Shown piece by piece: positions 31,456 to 44,457 of a DNA stretch of 64,000 nt (position 1 is its first letter; each line of letters starts with the position of its first letter). The stretch is from Zea mays (lineage: Eukaryota; Streptophyta; Magnoliopsida; Poales; Poaceae): NCBI RefSeq assembly GCF_902167145.1, contig NW_023366916.1, forward strand, positions 1 to 64,000, given 5' to 3'. A model generated the notes under the pieces. The model saw only the letters and a program-made list of their open reading frames with translations, was not told the DNA's origin and ran no database searches. Position numbers and translations under genes: made by a program.

Positions 31456-31656
31456 GTCATATCCTGCGTCCTCCTTCCTCTTATGCCCACACCTCCGTGC
31501 TCGGCTCGCCCACGGCACTGGACATCCTTCCTCCGCACAAAGTACCCGAAAAACGCCCCTTAAAACAAATAAAAGGTAATTTAACACGAGAACGGTCACC
31601 CATTTTTACTATGGTTTGGTGTTCGAAAAACAAACAAAAATAAAACCAAAAAAAAA

Positions 31657-31775
31657 GGAATGCAACACGAGGACTTCCCAGGAGGTCACCCATCCTAGTA
31701 CTACTCTCGCCCAAGCACGCTTAACTTCGGAGTTCTGATGGGATCCGGTGCTTTAGTGCTGGTATGATCGCATCC
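31657..31775 (-). rRNA. 5S rRNA gene R15
   Basis: As L1. Confidence 0.97.
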
Positions 31776-31976
31776 GTCATATCCTGCGTCCTCCTTCCTC
31801 TTATGCCCACACCTCCGTGCTCGGCTCGCCCACGGCACTGGACATCCTTCCTCCGCACAAAGTACCCGAAAAACGCCCCTTAAAACAAATAAAAGGTAAT
31901 TTAACACGAGAACGGTCACCCATTTTTACTATGGTTTGGTGTTCGAAAAACAAACAAAAATAAAACCAAAAAAAAA

Positions 31977-32095
31977 GGAATGCAACACGAGGACTTCCCA
32001 GGAGGTCACCCATCCTAGTACTACTCTCGCCCAAGCACGCTTAACTTCGGAGTTCTGATGGGATCCGGTGCTTTAGTGCTGGTATGATCGCATCC
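31977..32095 (-). rRNA. 5S rRNA gene R16
   Basis: As L1. Confidence 0.97.
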
Positions 32096-32296
32096 GTCAT
32101 ATCCTGCGTCCTCCTTCCTCTTATGCCCACACCTCCGTGCTCGGCTCGCCCACGGCACTGGACATCCTTCCTCCGCACAAAGTACCCGAAAAACGCCCCT
32201 TAAAACAAATAAAAGGTAATTTAACACGAGAACGGTCACCCATTTTTACTATGGTTTGGTGTTCGAAAAACAAACAAAAATAAAACCAAAAAAAAA

Positions 32297-32415
32297 GGAA
32301 TGCAACACGAGGACTTCCCAGGAGGTCACCCATCCTAGTACTACTCTCGCCCAAGCACGCTTAACTTCGGAGTTCTGATGGGATCCGGTGCTTTAGTGCT
32401 GGTATGATCGCATCC
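32297..32415 (-). rRNA. 5S rRNA gene R17
   Basis: As L1. Confidence 0.97.
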
Positions 32416-32616
32416 GTCATATCCTGCGTCCTCCTTCCTCTTATGCCCACACCTCCGTGCTCGGCTCGCCCACGGCACTGGACATCCTTCCTCCGCACAA
32501 AGTACCCGAAAAACGCCCCTTAAAACAAATAAAAGGTAATTTAACACGAGAACGGTCACCCATTTTTACTATGGTTTGGTGTTCGAAAAACAAACAAAAA
32601 TAAAACCAAAAAAAAA

Positions 32617-32735
32617 GGAATGCAACACGAGGACTTCCCAGGAGGTCACCCATCCTAGTACTACTCTCGCCCAAGCACGCTTAACTTCGGAGTTCTGATG
32701 GGATCCGGTGCTTTAGTGCTGGTATGATCGCATCC
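32617..32735 (-). rRNA. 5S rRNA gene R18
   Basis: As L1. Confidence 0.97.
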
Positions 32736-32936
32736 GTCATATCCTGCGTCCTCCTTCCTCTTATGCCCACACCTCCGTGCTCGGCTCGCCCACGGCACTG
32801 GACATCCTTCCTCCGCACAAAGTACCCGAAAAACGCCCCTTAAAACAAATAAAAGGTAATTTAACACGAGAACGGTCACCCATTTTTACTATGGTTTGGT
32901 GTTCGAAAAACAAACAAAAATAAAACCAAAAAAAAA

Positions 32937-33055
32937 GGAATGCAACACGAGGACTTCCCAGGAGGTCACCCATCCTAGTACTACTCTCGCCCAAGCACGC
33001 TTAACTTCGGAGTTCTGATGGGATCCGGTGCTTTAGTGCTGGTATGATCGCATCC
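32937..33055 (-). rRNA. 5S rRNA gene R19
   Basis: As L1. Confidence 0.97.
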
Positions 33056-33256
33056 GTCATATCCTGCGTCCTCCTTCCTCTTATGCCCACACCTCCGTGC
33101 TCGGCTCGCCCACGGCACTGGACATCCTTCCTCCGCACAAAGTACCCGAAAAACGCCCCTTAAAACAAATAAAAGGTAATTTAACACGAGAACGGTCACC
33201 CATTTTTACTATGGTTTGGTGTTCGAAAAACAAACAAAAATAAAACCAAAAAAAAA

Positions 33257-33375
33257 GGAATGCAACACGAGGACTTCCCAGGAGGTCACCCATCCTAGTA
33301 CTACTCTCGCCCAAGCACGCTTAACTTCGGAGTTCTGATGGGATCCGGTGCTTTAGTGCTGGTATGATCGCATCC
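33257..33375 (-). rRNA. 5S rRNA gene R20
   Basis: As L1. Confidence 0.97.
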
Positions 33376-33576
33376 GTCATATCCTGCGTCCTCCTTCCTC
33401 TTATGCCCACACCTCCGTGCTCGGCTCGCCCACGGCACTGGACATCCTTCCTCCGCACAAAGTACCCGAAAAACGCCCCTTAAAACAAATAAAAGGTAAT
33501 TTAACACGAGAACGGTCACCCATTTTTACTATGGTTTGGTGTTCGAAAAACAAACAAAAATAAAACCAAAAAAAAA

Positions 33577-33695
33577 GGAATGCAACACGAGGACTTCCCA
33601 GGAGGTCACCCATCCTAGTACTACTCTCGCCCAAGCACGCTTAACTTCGGAGTTCTGATGGGATCCGGTGCTTTAGTGCTGGTATGATCGCATCC
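33577..33695 (-). rRNA. 5S rRNA gene R21
   Basis: As L1. Confidence 0.97.
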
Positions 33696-33896
33696 GTCAT
33701 ATCCTGCGTCCTCCTTCCTCTTATGCCCACACCTCCGTGCTCGGCTCGCCCACGGCACTGGACATCCTTCCTCCGCACAAAGTACCCGAAAAACGCCCCT
33801 TAAAACAAATAAAAGGTAATTTAACACGAGAACGGTCACCCATTTTTACTATGGTTTGGTGTTCGAAAAACAAACAAAAATAAAACCAAAAAAAAA

Positions 33897-34015
33897 GGAA
33901 TGCAACACGAGGACTTCCCAGGAGGTCACCCATCCTAGTACTACTCTCGCCCAAGCACGCTTAACTTCGGAGTTCTGATGGGATCCGGTGCTTTAGTGCT
34001 GGTATGATCGCATCC
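33897..34015 (-). rRNA. 5S rRNA gene R22
   Basis: As L1. Confidence 0.97.
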
Positions 34016-34216
34016 GTCATATCCTGCGTCCTCCTTCCTCTTATGCCCACACCTCCGTGCTCGGCTCGCCCACGGCACTGGACATCCTTCCTCCGCACAA
34101 AGTACCCGAAAAACGCCCCTTAAAACAAATAAAAGGTAATTTAACACGAGAACGGTCACCCATTTTTACTATGGTTTGGTGTTCGAAAAACAAACAAAAA
34201 TAAAACCAAAAAAAAA

Positions 34217-34335
34217 GGAATGCAACACGAGGACTTCCCAGGAGGTCACCCATCCTAGTACTACTCTCGCCCAAGCACGCTTAACTTCGGAGTTCTGATG
34301 GGATCCGGTGCTTTAGTGCTGGTATGATCGCATCC
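34217..34335 (-). rRNA. 5S rRNA gene R23
   Basis: As L1. Confidence 0.97.
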
Positions 34336-34536
34336 GTCATATCCTGCGTCCTCCTTCCTCTTATGCCCACACCTCCGTGCTCGGCTCGCCCACGGCACTG
34401 GACATCCTTCCTCCGCACAAAGTACCCGAAAAACGCCCCTTAAAACAAATAAAAGGTAATTTAACACGAGAACGGTCACCCATTTTTACTATGGTTTGGT
34501 GTTCGAAAAACAAACAAAAATAAAACCAAAAAAAAA

Positions 34537-34655
34537 GGAATGCAACACGAGGACTTCCCAGGAGGTCACCCATCCTAGTACTACTCTCGCCCAAGCACGC
34601 TTAACTTCGGAGTTCTGATGGGATCCGGTGCTTTAGTGCTGGTATGATCGCATCC
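34537..34655 (-). rRNA. 5S rRNA gene R24
   Basis: As L1. Confidence 0.97.
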
Positions 34656-34856
34656 GTCATATCCTGCGTCCTCCTTCCTCTTATGCCCACACCTCCGTGC
34701 TCGGCTCGCCCACGGCACTGGACATCCTTCCTCCGCACAAAGTACCCGAAAAACGCCCCTTAAAACAAATAAAAGGTAATTTAACACGAGAACGGTCACC
34801 CATTTTTACTATGGTTTGGTGTTCGAAAAACAAACAAAAATAAAACCAAAAAAAAA

Positions 34857-34975
34857 GGAATGCAACACGAGGACTTCCCAGGAGGTCACCCATCCTAGTA
34901 CTACTCTCGCCCAAGCACGCTTAACTTCGGAGTTCTGATGGGATCCGGTGCTTTAGTGCTGGTATGATCGCATCC
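34857..34975 (-). rRNA. 5S rRNA gene R25
   Basis: As L1. Confidence 0.97.
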
Positions 34976-35176
34976 GTCATATCCTGCGTCCTCCTTCCTC
35001 TTATGCCCACACCTCCGTGCTCGGCTCGCCCACGGCACTGGACATCCTTCCTCCGCACAAAGTACCCGAAAAACGCCCCTTAAAACAAATAAAAGGTAAT
35101 TTAACACGAGAACGGTCACCCATTTTTACTATGGTTTGGTGTTCGAAAAACAAACAAAAATAAAACCAAAAAAAAA

Positions 35177-35295
35177 GGAATGCAACACGAGGACTTCCCA
35201 GGAGGTCACCCATCCTAGTACTACTCTCGCCCAAGCACGCTTAACTTCGGAGTTCTGATGGGATCCGGTGCTTTAGTGCTGGTATGATCGCATCC
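35177..35295 (-). rRNA. 5S rRNA gene R26
   Basis: As L1. Confidence 0.97.
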
Positions 35296-35496
35296 GTCAT
35301 ATCCTGCGTCCTCCTTCCTCTTATGCCCACACCTCCGTGCTCGGCTCGCCCACGGCACTGGACATCCTTCCTCCGCACAAAGTACCCGAAAAACGCCCCT
35401 TAAAACAAATAAAAGGTAATTTAACACGAGAACGGTCACCCATTTTTACTATGGTTTGGTGTTCGAAAAACAAACAAAAATAAAACCAAAAAAAAA

Positions 35497-35615
35497 GGAA
35501 TGCAACACGAGGACTTCCCAGGAGGTCACCCATCCTAGTACTACTCTCGCCCAAGCACGCTTAACTTCGGAGTTCTGATGGGATCCGGTGCTTTAGTGCT
35601 GGTATGATCGCATCC
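35497..35615 (-). rRNA. 5S rRNA gene R27
   Basis: Gene as L1; upstream spacer has A6 at 35709-35714. Confidence 0.97.
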
Positions 35616-35817
35616 GTCATATCCTGCGTCCTCCTTCCTCTTATGCCCACACCTCCGTGCTCGGCTCGCCCACGGCACTGGACATCCTTCCTCCGCACAA
35701 AGTACCCGAAAAAACGCCCCTTAAAACAAATAAAAGGTAATTTAACACGAGAACGGTCACCCATTTTTACTATGGTTTGGTGTTCGAAAAACAAACAAAA
35801 ATAAAACCAAAAAAAAA

Positions 35818-35936
35818 GGAATGCAACACGAGGACTTCCCAGGAGGTCACCCATCCTAGTACTACTCTCGCCCAAGCACGCTTAACTTCGGAGTTCTGAT
35901 GGGATCCGGTGCTTTAGTGCTGGTATGATCGCATCC
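35818..35936 (-). rRNA. 5S rRNA gene R28
   Basis: As L1. Confidence 0.97.
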
Positions 35937-36137
35937 GTCATATCCTGCGTCCTCCTTCCTCTTATGCCCACACCTCCGTGCTCGGCTCGCCCACGGCACT
36001 GGACATCCTTCCTCCGCACAAAGTACCCGAAAAACGCCCCTTAAAACAAATAAAAGGTAATTTAACACGAGAACGGTCACCCATTTTTACTATGGTTTGG
36101 TGTTCGAAAAACAAACAAAAATAAAACCAAAAAAAAA

Positions 36138-36256
36138 GGAATGCAACACGAGGACTTCCCAGGAGGTCACCCATCCTAGTACTACTCTCGCCCAAGCACG
36201 CTTAACTTCGGAGTTCTGATGGGATCCGGTGCTTTAGTGCTGGTATGATCGCATCC
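36138..36256 (-). rRNA. 5S rRNA gene R29
   Basis: As L1. Confidence 0.97.
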
Positions 36257-36457
36257 GTCATATCCTGCGTCCTCCTTCCTCTTATGCCCACACCTCCGTG
36301 CTCGGCTCGCCCACGGCACTGGACATCCTTCCTCCGCACAAAGTACCCGAAAAACGCCCCTTAAAACAAATAAAAGGTAATTTAACACGAGAACGGTCAC
36401 CCATTTTTACTATGGTTTGGTGTTCGAAAAACAAACAAAAATAAAACCAAAAAAAAA

Positions 36458-36576
36458 GGAATGCAACACGAGGACTTCCCAGGAGGTCACCCATCCTAGT
36501 ACTACTCTCGCCCAAGCACGCTTAACTTCGGAGTTCTGATGGGATCCGGTGCTTTAGTGCTGGTATGATCGCATCC
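36458..36576 (-). rRNA. 5S rRNA gene R30
   Basis: Gene as L1; upstream spacer has A6 at 36670-36675. The next gene has T8, so the step is still 320 bp. Confidence 0.97.
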
Positions 36577-36777
36577 GTCATATCCTGCGTCCTCCTTCCT
36601 CTTATGCCCACACCTCCGTGCTCGGCTCGCCCACGGCACTGGACATCCTTCCTCCGCACAAAGTACCCGAAAAAACGCCCCTTAAAACAAATAAAAGGTA
36701 ATTTAACACGAGAACGGTCACCCATTTTTACTATGGTTTGGTGTTCGAAAAACAAACAAAAATAAAACCAAAAAAAA

Positions 36778-36896
36778 GGAATGCAACACGAGGACTTCCC
36801 AGGAGGTCACCCATCCTAGTACTACTCTCGCCCAAGCACGCTTAACTTCGGAGTTCTGATGGGATCCGGTGCTTTAGTGCTGGTATGATCGCATCC
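36778..36896 (-). rRNA. 5S rRNA gene R31
   Basis: As L1 but T8 terminator. Confidence 0.97.
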
Positions 36897-37097
36897 GTCA
36901 TATCCTGCGTCCTCCTTCCTCTTATGCCCACACCTCCGTGCTCGGCTCGCCCACGGCACTGGACATCCTTCCTCCGCACAAAGTACCCGAAAAACGCCCC
37001 TTAAAACAAATAAAAGGTAATTTAACACGAGAACGGTCACCCATTTTTACTATGGTTTGGTGTTCGAAAAACAAACAAAAATAAAACCAAAAAAAAA

Positions 37098-37216
37098 GGA
37101 ATGCAACACGAGGACTTCCCAGGAGGTCACCCATCCTAGTACTACTCTCGCCCAAGCACGCTTAACTTCGGAGTTCTGATGGGATCCGGTGCTTTAGTGC
37201 TGGTATGATCGCATCC
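37098..37216 (-). rRNA. 5S rRNA gene R32
   Basis: As L1. Confidence 0.97.
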
Positions 37217-37417
37217 GTCATATCCTGCGTCCTCCTTCCTCTTATGCCCACACCTCCGTGCTCGGCTCGCCCACGGCACTGGACATCCTTCCTCCGCACA
37301 AAGTACCCGAAAAACGCCCCTTAAAACAAATAAAAGGTAATTTAACACGAGAACGGTCACCCATTTTTACTATGGTTTGGTGTTCGAAAAACAAACAAAA
37401 ATAAAACCAAAAAAAAA

Positions 37418-37536
37418 GGAATGCAACACGAGGACTTCCCAGGAGGTCACCCATCCTAGTACTACTCTCGCCCAAGCACGCTTAACTTCGGAGTTCTGAT
37501 GGGATCCGGTGCTTTAGTGCTGGTATGATCGCATCC
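37418..37536 (-). rRNA. 5S rRNA gene R33
   Basis: As L1. Confidence 0.97.
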
Positions 37537-37737
37537 GTCATATCCTGCGTCCTCCTTCCTCTTATGCCCACACCTCCGTGCTCGGCTCGCCCACGGCACT
37601 GGACATCCTTCCTCCGCACAAAGTACCCGAAAAACGCCCCTTAAAACAAATAAAAGGTAATTTAACACGAGAACGGTCACCCATTTTTACTATGGTTTGG
37701 TGTTCGAAAAACAAACAAAAATAAAACCAAAAAAAAA

Positions 37738-37856
37738 GGAATGCAACACGAGGACTTCCCAGGAGGTCACCCATCCTAGTACTACTCTCGCCCAAGCACG
37801 CTTAACTTCGGAGTTCTGATGGGATCCGGTGCTTTAGTGCTGGTATGATCGCATCC
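37738..37856 (-). rRNA. 5S rRNA gene R34
   Basis: As L1. Confidence 0.97.
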
Positions 37857-38057
37857 GTCATATCCTGCGTCCTCCTTCCTCTTATGCCCACACCTCCGTG
37901 CTCGGCTCGCCCACGGCACTGGACATCCTTCCTCCGCACAAAGTACCCGAAAAACGCCCCTTAAAACAAATAAAAGGTAATTTAACACGAGAACGGTCAC
38001 CCATTTTTACTATGGTTTGGTGTTCGAAAAACAAACAAAAATAAAACCAAAAAAAAA

Positions 38058-38176
38058 GGAATGCAACACGAGGACTTCCCAGGAGGTCACCCATCCTAGT
38101 ACTACTCTCGCCCAAGCACGCTTAACTTCGGAGTTCTGATGGGATCCGGTGCTTTAGTGCTGGTATGATCGCATCC
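38058..38176 (-). rRNA. 5S rRNA gene R35
   Basis: As L1. Confidence 0.97.
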
Positions 38177-38377
38177 GTCATATCCTGCGTCCTCCTTCCT
38201 CTTATGCCCACACCTCCGTGCTCGGCTCGCCCACGGCACTGGACATCCTTCCTCCGCACAAAGTACCCGAAAAACGCCCCTTAAAACAAATAAAAGGTAA
38301 TTTAACACGAGAACGGTCACCCATTTTTACTATGGTTTGGTGTTCGAAAAACAAACAAAAATAAAACCAAAAAAAAA

Positions 38378-38496
38378 GGAATGCAACACGAGGACTTCCC
38401 AGGAGGTCACCCATCCTAGTACTACTCTCGCCCAAGCACGCTTAACTTCGGAGTTCTGATGGGATCCGGTGCTTTAGTGCTGGTATGATCGCATCC
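38378..38496 (-). rRNA. 5S rRNA gene R36
   Basis: As L1. Confidence 0.97.
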
Positions 38497-38697
38497 GTCA
38501 TATCCTGCGTCCTCCTTCCTCTTATGCCCACACCTCCGTGCTCGGCTCGCCCACGGCACTGGACATCCTTCCTCCGCACAAAGTACCCGAAAAACGCCCC
38601 TTAAAACAAATAAAAGGTAATTTAACACGAGAACGGTCACCCATTTTTACTATGGTTTGGTGTTCGAAAAACAAACAAAAATAAAACCAAAAAAAAA

Positions 38698-38816
38698 GGA
38701 ATGCAACACGAGGACTTCCCAGGAGGTCACCCATCCTAGTACTACTCTCGCCCAAGCACGCTTAACTTCGGAGTTCTGATGGGATCCGGTGCTTTAGTGC
38801 TGGTATGATCGCATCC
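38698..38816 (-). rRNA. 5S rRNA gene R37
   Basis: As L1. Confidence 0.97.
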
Positions 38817-39017
38817 GTCATATCCTGCGTCCTCCTTCCTCTTATGCCCACACCTCCGTGCTCGGCTCGCCCACGGCACTGGACATCCTTCCTCCGCACA
38901 AAGTACCCGAAAAACGCCCCTTAAAACAAATAAAAGGTAATTTAACACGAGAACGGTCACCCATTTTTACTATGGTTTGGTGTTCGAAAAACAAACAAAA
39001 ATAAAACCAAAAAAAAA

Positions 39018-39136
39018 GGAATGCAACACGAGGACTTCCCAGGAGGTCACCCATCCTAGTACTACTCTCGCCCAAGCACGCTTAACTTCGGAGTTCTGAT
39101 GGGATCCGGTGCTTTAGTGCTGGTATGATCGCATCC
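39018..39136 (-). rRNA. 5S rRNA gene R38
   Basis: As L1. Confidence 0.97.
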
Positions 39137-39337
39137 GTCATATCCTGCGTCCTCCTTCCTCTTATGCCCACACCTCCGTGCTCGGCTCGCCCACGGCACT
39201 GGACATCCTTCCTCCGCACAAAGTACCCGAAAAACGCCCCTTAAAACAAATAAAAGGTAATTTAACACGAGAACGGTCACCCATTTTTACTATGGTTTGG
39301 TGTTCGAAAAACAAACAAAAATAAAACCAAAAAAAAA

Positions 39338-39456
39338 GGAATGCAACACGAGGACTTCCCAGGAGGTCACCCATCCTAGTACTACTCTCGCCCAAGCACG
39401 CTTAACTTCGGAGTTCTGATGGGATCCGGTGCTTTAGTGCTGGTATGATCGCATCC
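39338..39456 (-). rRNA. 5S rRNA gene R39
   Basis: As L1. Confidence 0.97.
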
Positions 39457-39657
39457 GTCATATCCTGCGTCCTCCTTCCTCTTATGCCCACACCTCCGTG
39501 CTCGGCTCGCCCACGGCACTGGACATCCTTCCTCCGCACAAAGTACCCGAAAAACGCCCCTTAAAACAAATAAAAGGTAATTTAACACGAGAACGGTCAC
39601 CCATTTTTACTATGGTTTGGTGTTCGAAAAACAAACAAAAATAAAACCAAAAAAAAA

Positions 39658-39776
39658 GGAATGCAACACGAGGACTTCCCAGGAGGTCACCCATCCTAGT
39701 ACTACTCTCGCCCAAGCACGCTTAACTTCGGAGTTCTGATGGGATCCGGTGCTTTAGTGCTGGTATGATCGCATCC
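39658..39776 (-). rRNA. 5S rRNA gene R40
   Basis: As L1. Confidence 0.97.
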
Positions 39777-39977
39777 GTCATATCCTGCGTCCTCCTTCCT
39801 CTTATGCCCACACCTCCGTGCTCGGCTCGCCCACGGCACTGGACATCCTTCCTCCGCACAAAGTACCCGAAAAACGCCCCTTAAAACAAATAAAAGGTAA
39901 TTTAACACGAGAACGGTCACCCATTTTTACTATGGTTTGGTGTTCGAAAAACAAACAAAAATAAAACCAAAAAAAAA

Positions 39978-40096
39978 GGAATGCAACACGAGGACTTCCC
40001 AGGAGGTCACCCATCCTAGTACTACTCTCGCCCAAGCACGCTTAACTTCGGAGTTCTGATGGGATCCGGTGCTTTAGTGCTGGTATGATCGCATCC
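39978..40096 (-). rRNA. 5S rRNA gene R41
   Basis: As L1. Confidence 0.97.
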
Positions 40097-40297
40097 GTCA
40101 TATCCTGCGTCCTCCTTCCTCTTATGCCCACACCTCCGTGCTCGGCTCGCCCACGGCACTGGACATCCTTCCTCCGCACAAAGTACCCGAAAAACGCCCC
40201 TTAAAACAAATAAAAGGTAATTTAACACGAGAACGGTCACCCATTTTTACTATGGTTTGGTGTTCGAAAAACAAACAAAAATAAAACCAAAAAAAAA

Positions 40298-40416
40298 GGA
40301 ATGCAACACGAGGACTTCCCAGGAGGTCACCCATCCTAGTACTACTCTCGCCCAAGCACGCTTAACTTCGGAGTTCTGATGGGATCCGGTGCTTTAGTGC
40401 TGGTATGATCGCATCC
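40298..40416 (-). rRNA. 5S rRNA gene R42
   Basis: As L1. Confidence 0.97.
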
Positions 40417-40617
40417 GTCATATCCTGCGTCCTCCTTCCTCTTATGCCCACACCTCCGTGCTCGGCTCGCCCACGGCACTGGACATCCTTCCTCCGCACA
40501 AAGTACCCGAAAAACGCCCCTTAAAACAAATAAAAGGTAATTTAACACGAGAACGGTCACCCATTTTTACTATGGTTTGGTGTTCGAAAAACAAACAAAA
40601 ATAAAACCAAAAAAAAA

Positions 40618-40736
40618 GGAATGCAACACGAGGACTTCCCAGGAGGTCACCCATCCTAGTACTACTCTCGCCCAAGCACGCTTAACTTCGGAGTTCTGAT
40701 GGGATCCGGTGCTTTAGTGCTGGTATGATCGCATCC
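40618..40736 (-). rRNA. 5S rRNA gene R43
   Basis: As L1. Confidence 0.97.
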
Positions 40737-40937
40737 GTCATATCCTGCGTCCTCCTTCCTCTTATGCCCACACCTCCGTGCTCGGCTCGCCCACGGCACT
40801 GGACATCCTTCCTCCGCACAAAGTACCCGAAAAACGCCCCTTAAAACAAATAAAAGGTAATTTAACACGAGAACGGTCACCCATTTTTACTATGGTTTGG
40901 TGTTCGAAAAACAAACAAAAATAAAACCAAAAAAAAA

Positions 40938-41056
40938 GGAATGCAACACGAGGACTTCCCAGGAGGTCACCCATCCTAGTACTACTCTCGCCCAAGCACG
41001 CTTAACTTCGGAGTTCTGATGGGATCCGGTGCTTTAGTGCTGGTATGATCGCATCC
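40938..41056 (-). rRNA. 5S rRNA gene R44
   Basis: As L1. Confidence 0.97.
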
Positions 41057-41257
41057 GTCATATCCTGCGTCCTCCTTCCTCTTATGCCCACACCTCCGTG
41101 CTCGGCTCGCCCACGGCACTGGACATCCTTCCTCCGCACAAAGTACCCGAAAAACGCCCCTTAAAACAAATAAAAGGTAATTTAACACGAGAACGGTCAC
41201 CCATTTTTACTATGGTTTGGTGTTCGAAAAACAAACAAAAATAAAACCAAAAAAAAA

Positions 41258-41376
41258 GGAATGCAACACGAGGACTTCCCAGGAGGTCACCCATCCTAGT
41301 ACTACTCTCGCCCAAGCACGCTTAACTTCGGAGTTCTGATGGGATCCGGTGCTTTAGTGCTGGTATGATCGCATCC
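41258..41376 (-). rRNA. 5S rRNA gene R45
   Basis: As L1. Confidence 0.97.
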
Positions 41377-41577
41377 GTCATATCCTGCGTCCTCCTTCCT
41401 CTTATGCCCACACCTCCGTGCTCGGCTCGCCCACGGCACTGGACATCCTTCCTCCGCACAAAGTACCCGAAAAACGCCCCTTAAAACAAATAAAAGGTAA
41501 TTTAACACGAGAACGGTCACCCATTTTTACTATGGTTTGGTGTTCGAAAAACAAACAAAAATAAAACCAAAAAAAAA

Positions 41578-41696
41578 GGAATGCAACACGAGGACTTCCC
41601 AGGAGGTCACCCATCCTAGTACTACTCTCGCCCAAGCACGCTTAACTTCGGAGTTCTGATGGGATCCGGTGCTTTAGTGCTGGTATGATCGCATCC
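41578..41696 (-). rRNA. 5S rRNA gene R46
   Basis: As L1. Confidence 0.97.
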
Positions 41697-41897
41697 GTCA
41701 TATCCTGCGTCCTCCTTCCTCTTATGCCCACACCTCCGTGCTCGGCTCGCCCACGGCACTGGACATCCTTCCTCCGCACAAAGTACCCGAAAAACGCCCC
41801 TTAAAACAAATAAAAGGTAATTTAACACGAGAACGGTCACCCATTTTTACTATGGTTTGGTGTTCGAAAAACAAACAAAAATAAAACCAAAAAAAAA

Positions 41898-42016
41898 GGA
41901 ATGCAACACGAGGACTTCCCAGGAGGTCACCCATCCTAGTACTACTCTCGCCCAAGCACGCTTAACTTCGGAGTTCTGATGGGATCCGGTGCTTTAGTGC
42001 TGGTATGATCGCATCC
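41898..42016 (-). rRNA. 5S rRNA gene R47
   Basis: As L1. Confidence 0.97.
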
Positions 42017-42217
42017 GTCATATCCTGCGTCCTCCTTCCTCTTATGCCCACACCTCCGTGCTCGGCTCGCCCACGGCACTGGACATCCTTCCTCCGCACA
42101 AAGTACCCGAAAAACGCCCCTTAAAACAAATAAAAGGTAATTTAACACGAGAACGGTCACCCATTTTTACTATGGTTTGGTGTTCGAAAAACAAACAAAA
42201 ATAAAACCAAAAAAAAA

Positions 42218-42336
42218 GGAATGCAACACGAGGACTTCCCAGGAGGTCACCCATCCTAGTACTACTCTCGCCCAAGCACGCTTAACTTCGGAGTTCTGAT
42301 GGGATCCGGTGCTTTAGTGCTGGTATGATCGCATCC
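42218..42336 (-). rRNA. 5S rRNA gene R48
   Basis: As L1. Confidence 0.97.
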
Positions 42337-42537
42337 GTCATATCCTGCGTCCTCCTTCCTCTTATGCCCACACCTCCGTGCTCGGCTCGCCCACGGCACT
42401 GGACATCCTTCCTCCGCACAAAGTACCCGAAAAACGCCCCTTAAAACAAATAAAAGGTAATTTAACACGAGAACGGTCACCCATTTTTACTATGGTTTGG
42501 TGTTCGAAAAACAAACAAAAATAAAACCAAAAAAAAA

Positions 42538-42656
42538 GGAATGCAACACGAGGACTTCCCAGGAGGTCACCCATCCTAGTACTACTCTCGCCCAAGCACG
42601 CTTAACTTCGGAGTTCTGATGGGATCCGGTGCTTTAGTGCTGGTATGATCGCATCC
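42538..42656 (-). rRNA. 5S rRNA gene R49
   Basis: As L1. Confidence 0.97.
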
Positions 42657-42857
42657 GTCATATCCTGCGTCCTCCTTCCTCTTATGCCCACACCTCCGTG
42701 CTCGGCTCGCCCACGGCACTGGACATCCTTCCTCCGCACAAAGTACCCGAAAAACGCCCCTTAAAACAAATAAAAGGTAATTTAACACGAGAACGGTCAC
42801 CCATTTTTACTATGGTTTGGTGTTCGAAAAACAAACAAAAATAAAACCAAAAAAAAA

Positions 42858-42976
42858 GGAATGCAACACGAGGACTTCCCAGGAGGTCACCCATCCTAGT
42901 ACTACTCTCGCCCAAGCACGCTTAACTTCGGAGTTCTGATGGGATCCGGTGCTTTAGTGCTGGTATGATCGCATCC
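42858..42976 (-). rRNA. 5S rRNA gene R50
   Basis: As L1. Confidence 0.97.
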
Positions 42977-43177
42977 GTCATATCCTGCGTCCTCCTTCCT
43001 CTTATGCCCACACCTCCGTGCTCGGCTCGCCCACGGCACTGGACATCCTTCCTCCGCACAAAGTACCCGAAAAACGCCCCTTAAAACAAATAAAAGGTAA
43101 TTTAACACGAGAACGGTCACCCATTTTTACTATGGTTTGGTGTTCGAAAAACAAACAAAAATAAAACCAAAAAAAAA

Positions 43178-43296
43178 GGAATGCAACACGAGGACTTCCC
43201 AGGAGGTCACCCATCCTAGTACTACTCTCGCCCAAGCACGCTTAACTTCGGAGTTCTGATGGGATCCGGTGCTTTAGTGCTGGTATGATCGCATCC
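43178..43296 (-). rRNA. 5S rRNA gene R51
   Basis: As L1. Confidence 0.97.
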
Positions 43297-43497
43297 GTCA
43301 TATCCTGCGTCCTCCTTCCTCTTATGCCCACACCTCCGTGCTCGGCTCGCCCACGGCACTGGACATCCTTCCTCCGCACAAAGTACCCGAAAAACGCCCC
43401 TTAAAACAAATAAAAGGTAATTTAACACGAGAACGGTCACCCATTTTTACTATGGTTTGGTGTTCGAAAAACAAACAAAAATAAAACCAAAAAAAAA

Positions 43498-43616
43498 GGA
43501 ATGCAACACGAGGACTTCCCAGGAGGTCACCCATCCTAGTACTACTCTCGCCCAAGCACGCTTAACTTCGGAGTTCTGATGGGATCCGGTGCTTTAGTGC
43601 TGGTATGATCGCATCC
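43498..43616 (-). rRNA. 5S rRNA gene R52
   Basis: As L1. Confidence 0.97.
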
Positions 43617-43817
43617 GTCATATCCTGCGTCCTCCTTCCTCTTATGCCCACACCTCCGTGCTCGGCTCGCCCACGGCACTGGACATCCTTCCTCCGCACA
43701 AAGTACCCGAAAAACGCCCCTTAAAACAAATAAAAGGTAATTTAACACGAGAACGGTCACCCATTTTTACTATGGTTTGGTGTTCGAAAAACAAACAAAA
43801 ATAAAACCAAAAAAAAA

Positions 43818-43936
43818 GGAATGCAACACGAGGACTTCCCAGGAGGTCACCCATCCTAGTACTACTCTCGCCCAAGCACGCTTAACTTCGGAGTTCTGAT
43901 GGGATCCGGTGCTTTAGTGCTGGTATGATCGCATCC
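43818..43936 (-). rRNA. 5S rRNA gene R53
   Basis: As L1. Confidence 0.97.
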
Positions 43937-44137
43937 GTCATATCCTGCGTCCTCCTTCCTCTTATGCCCACACCTCCGTGCTCGGCTCGCCCACGGCACT
44001 GGACATCCTTCCTCCGCACAAAGTACCCGAAAAACGCCCCTTAAAACAAATAAAAGGTAATTTAACACGAGAACGGTCACCCATTTTTACTATGGTTTGG
44101 TGTTCGAAAAACAAACAAAAATAAAACCAAAAAAAAA

Positions 44138-44256
44138 GGAATGCAACACGAGGACTTCCCAGGAGGTCACCCATCCTAGTACTACTCTCGCCCAAGCACG
44201 CTTAACTTCGGAGTTCTGATGGGATCCGGTGCTTTAGTGCTGGTATGATCGCATCC
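44138..44256 (-). rRNA. 5S rRNA gene R54
   Basis: As L1. Confidence 0.97.
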
Positions 44257-44457
44257 GTCATATCCTGCGTCCTCCTTCCTCTTATGCCCACACCTCCGTG
44301 CTCGGCTCGCCCACGGCACTGGACATCCTTCCTCCGCACAAAGTACCCGAAAAACGCCCCTTAAAACAAATAAAAGGTAATTTAACACGAGAACGGTCAC
44401 CCATTTTTACTATGGTTTGGTGTTCGAAAAACAAACAAAAATAAAACCAAAAAAAAA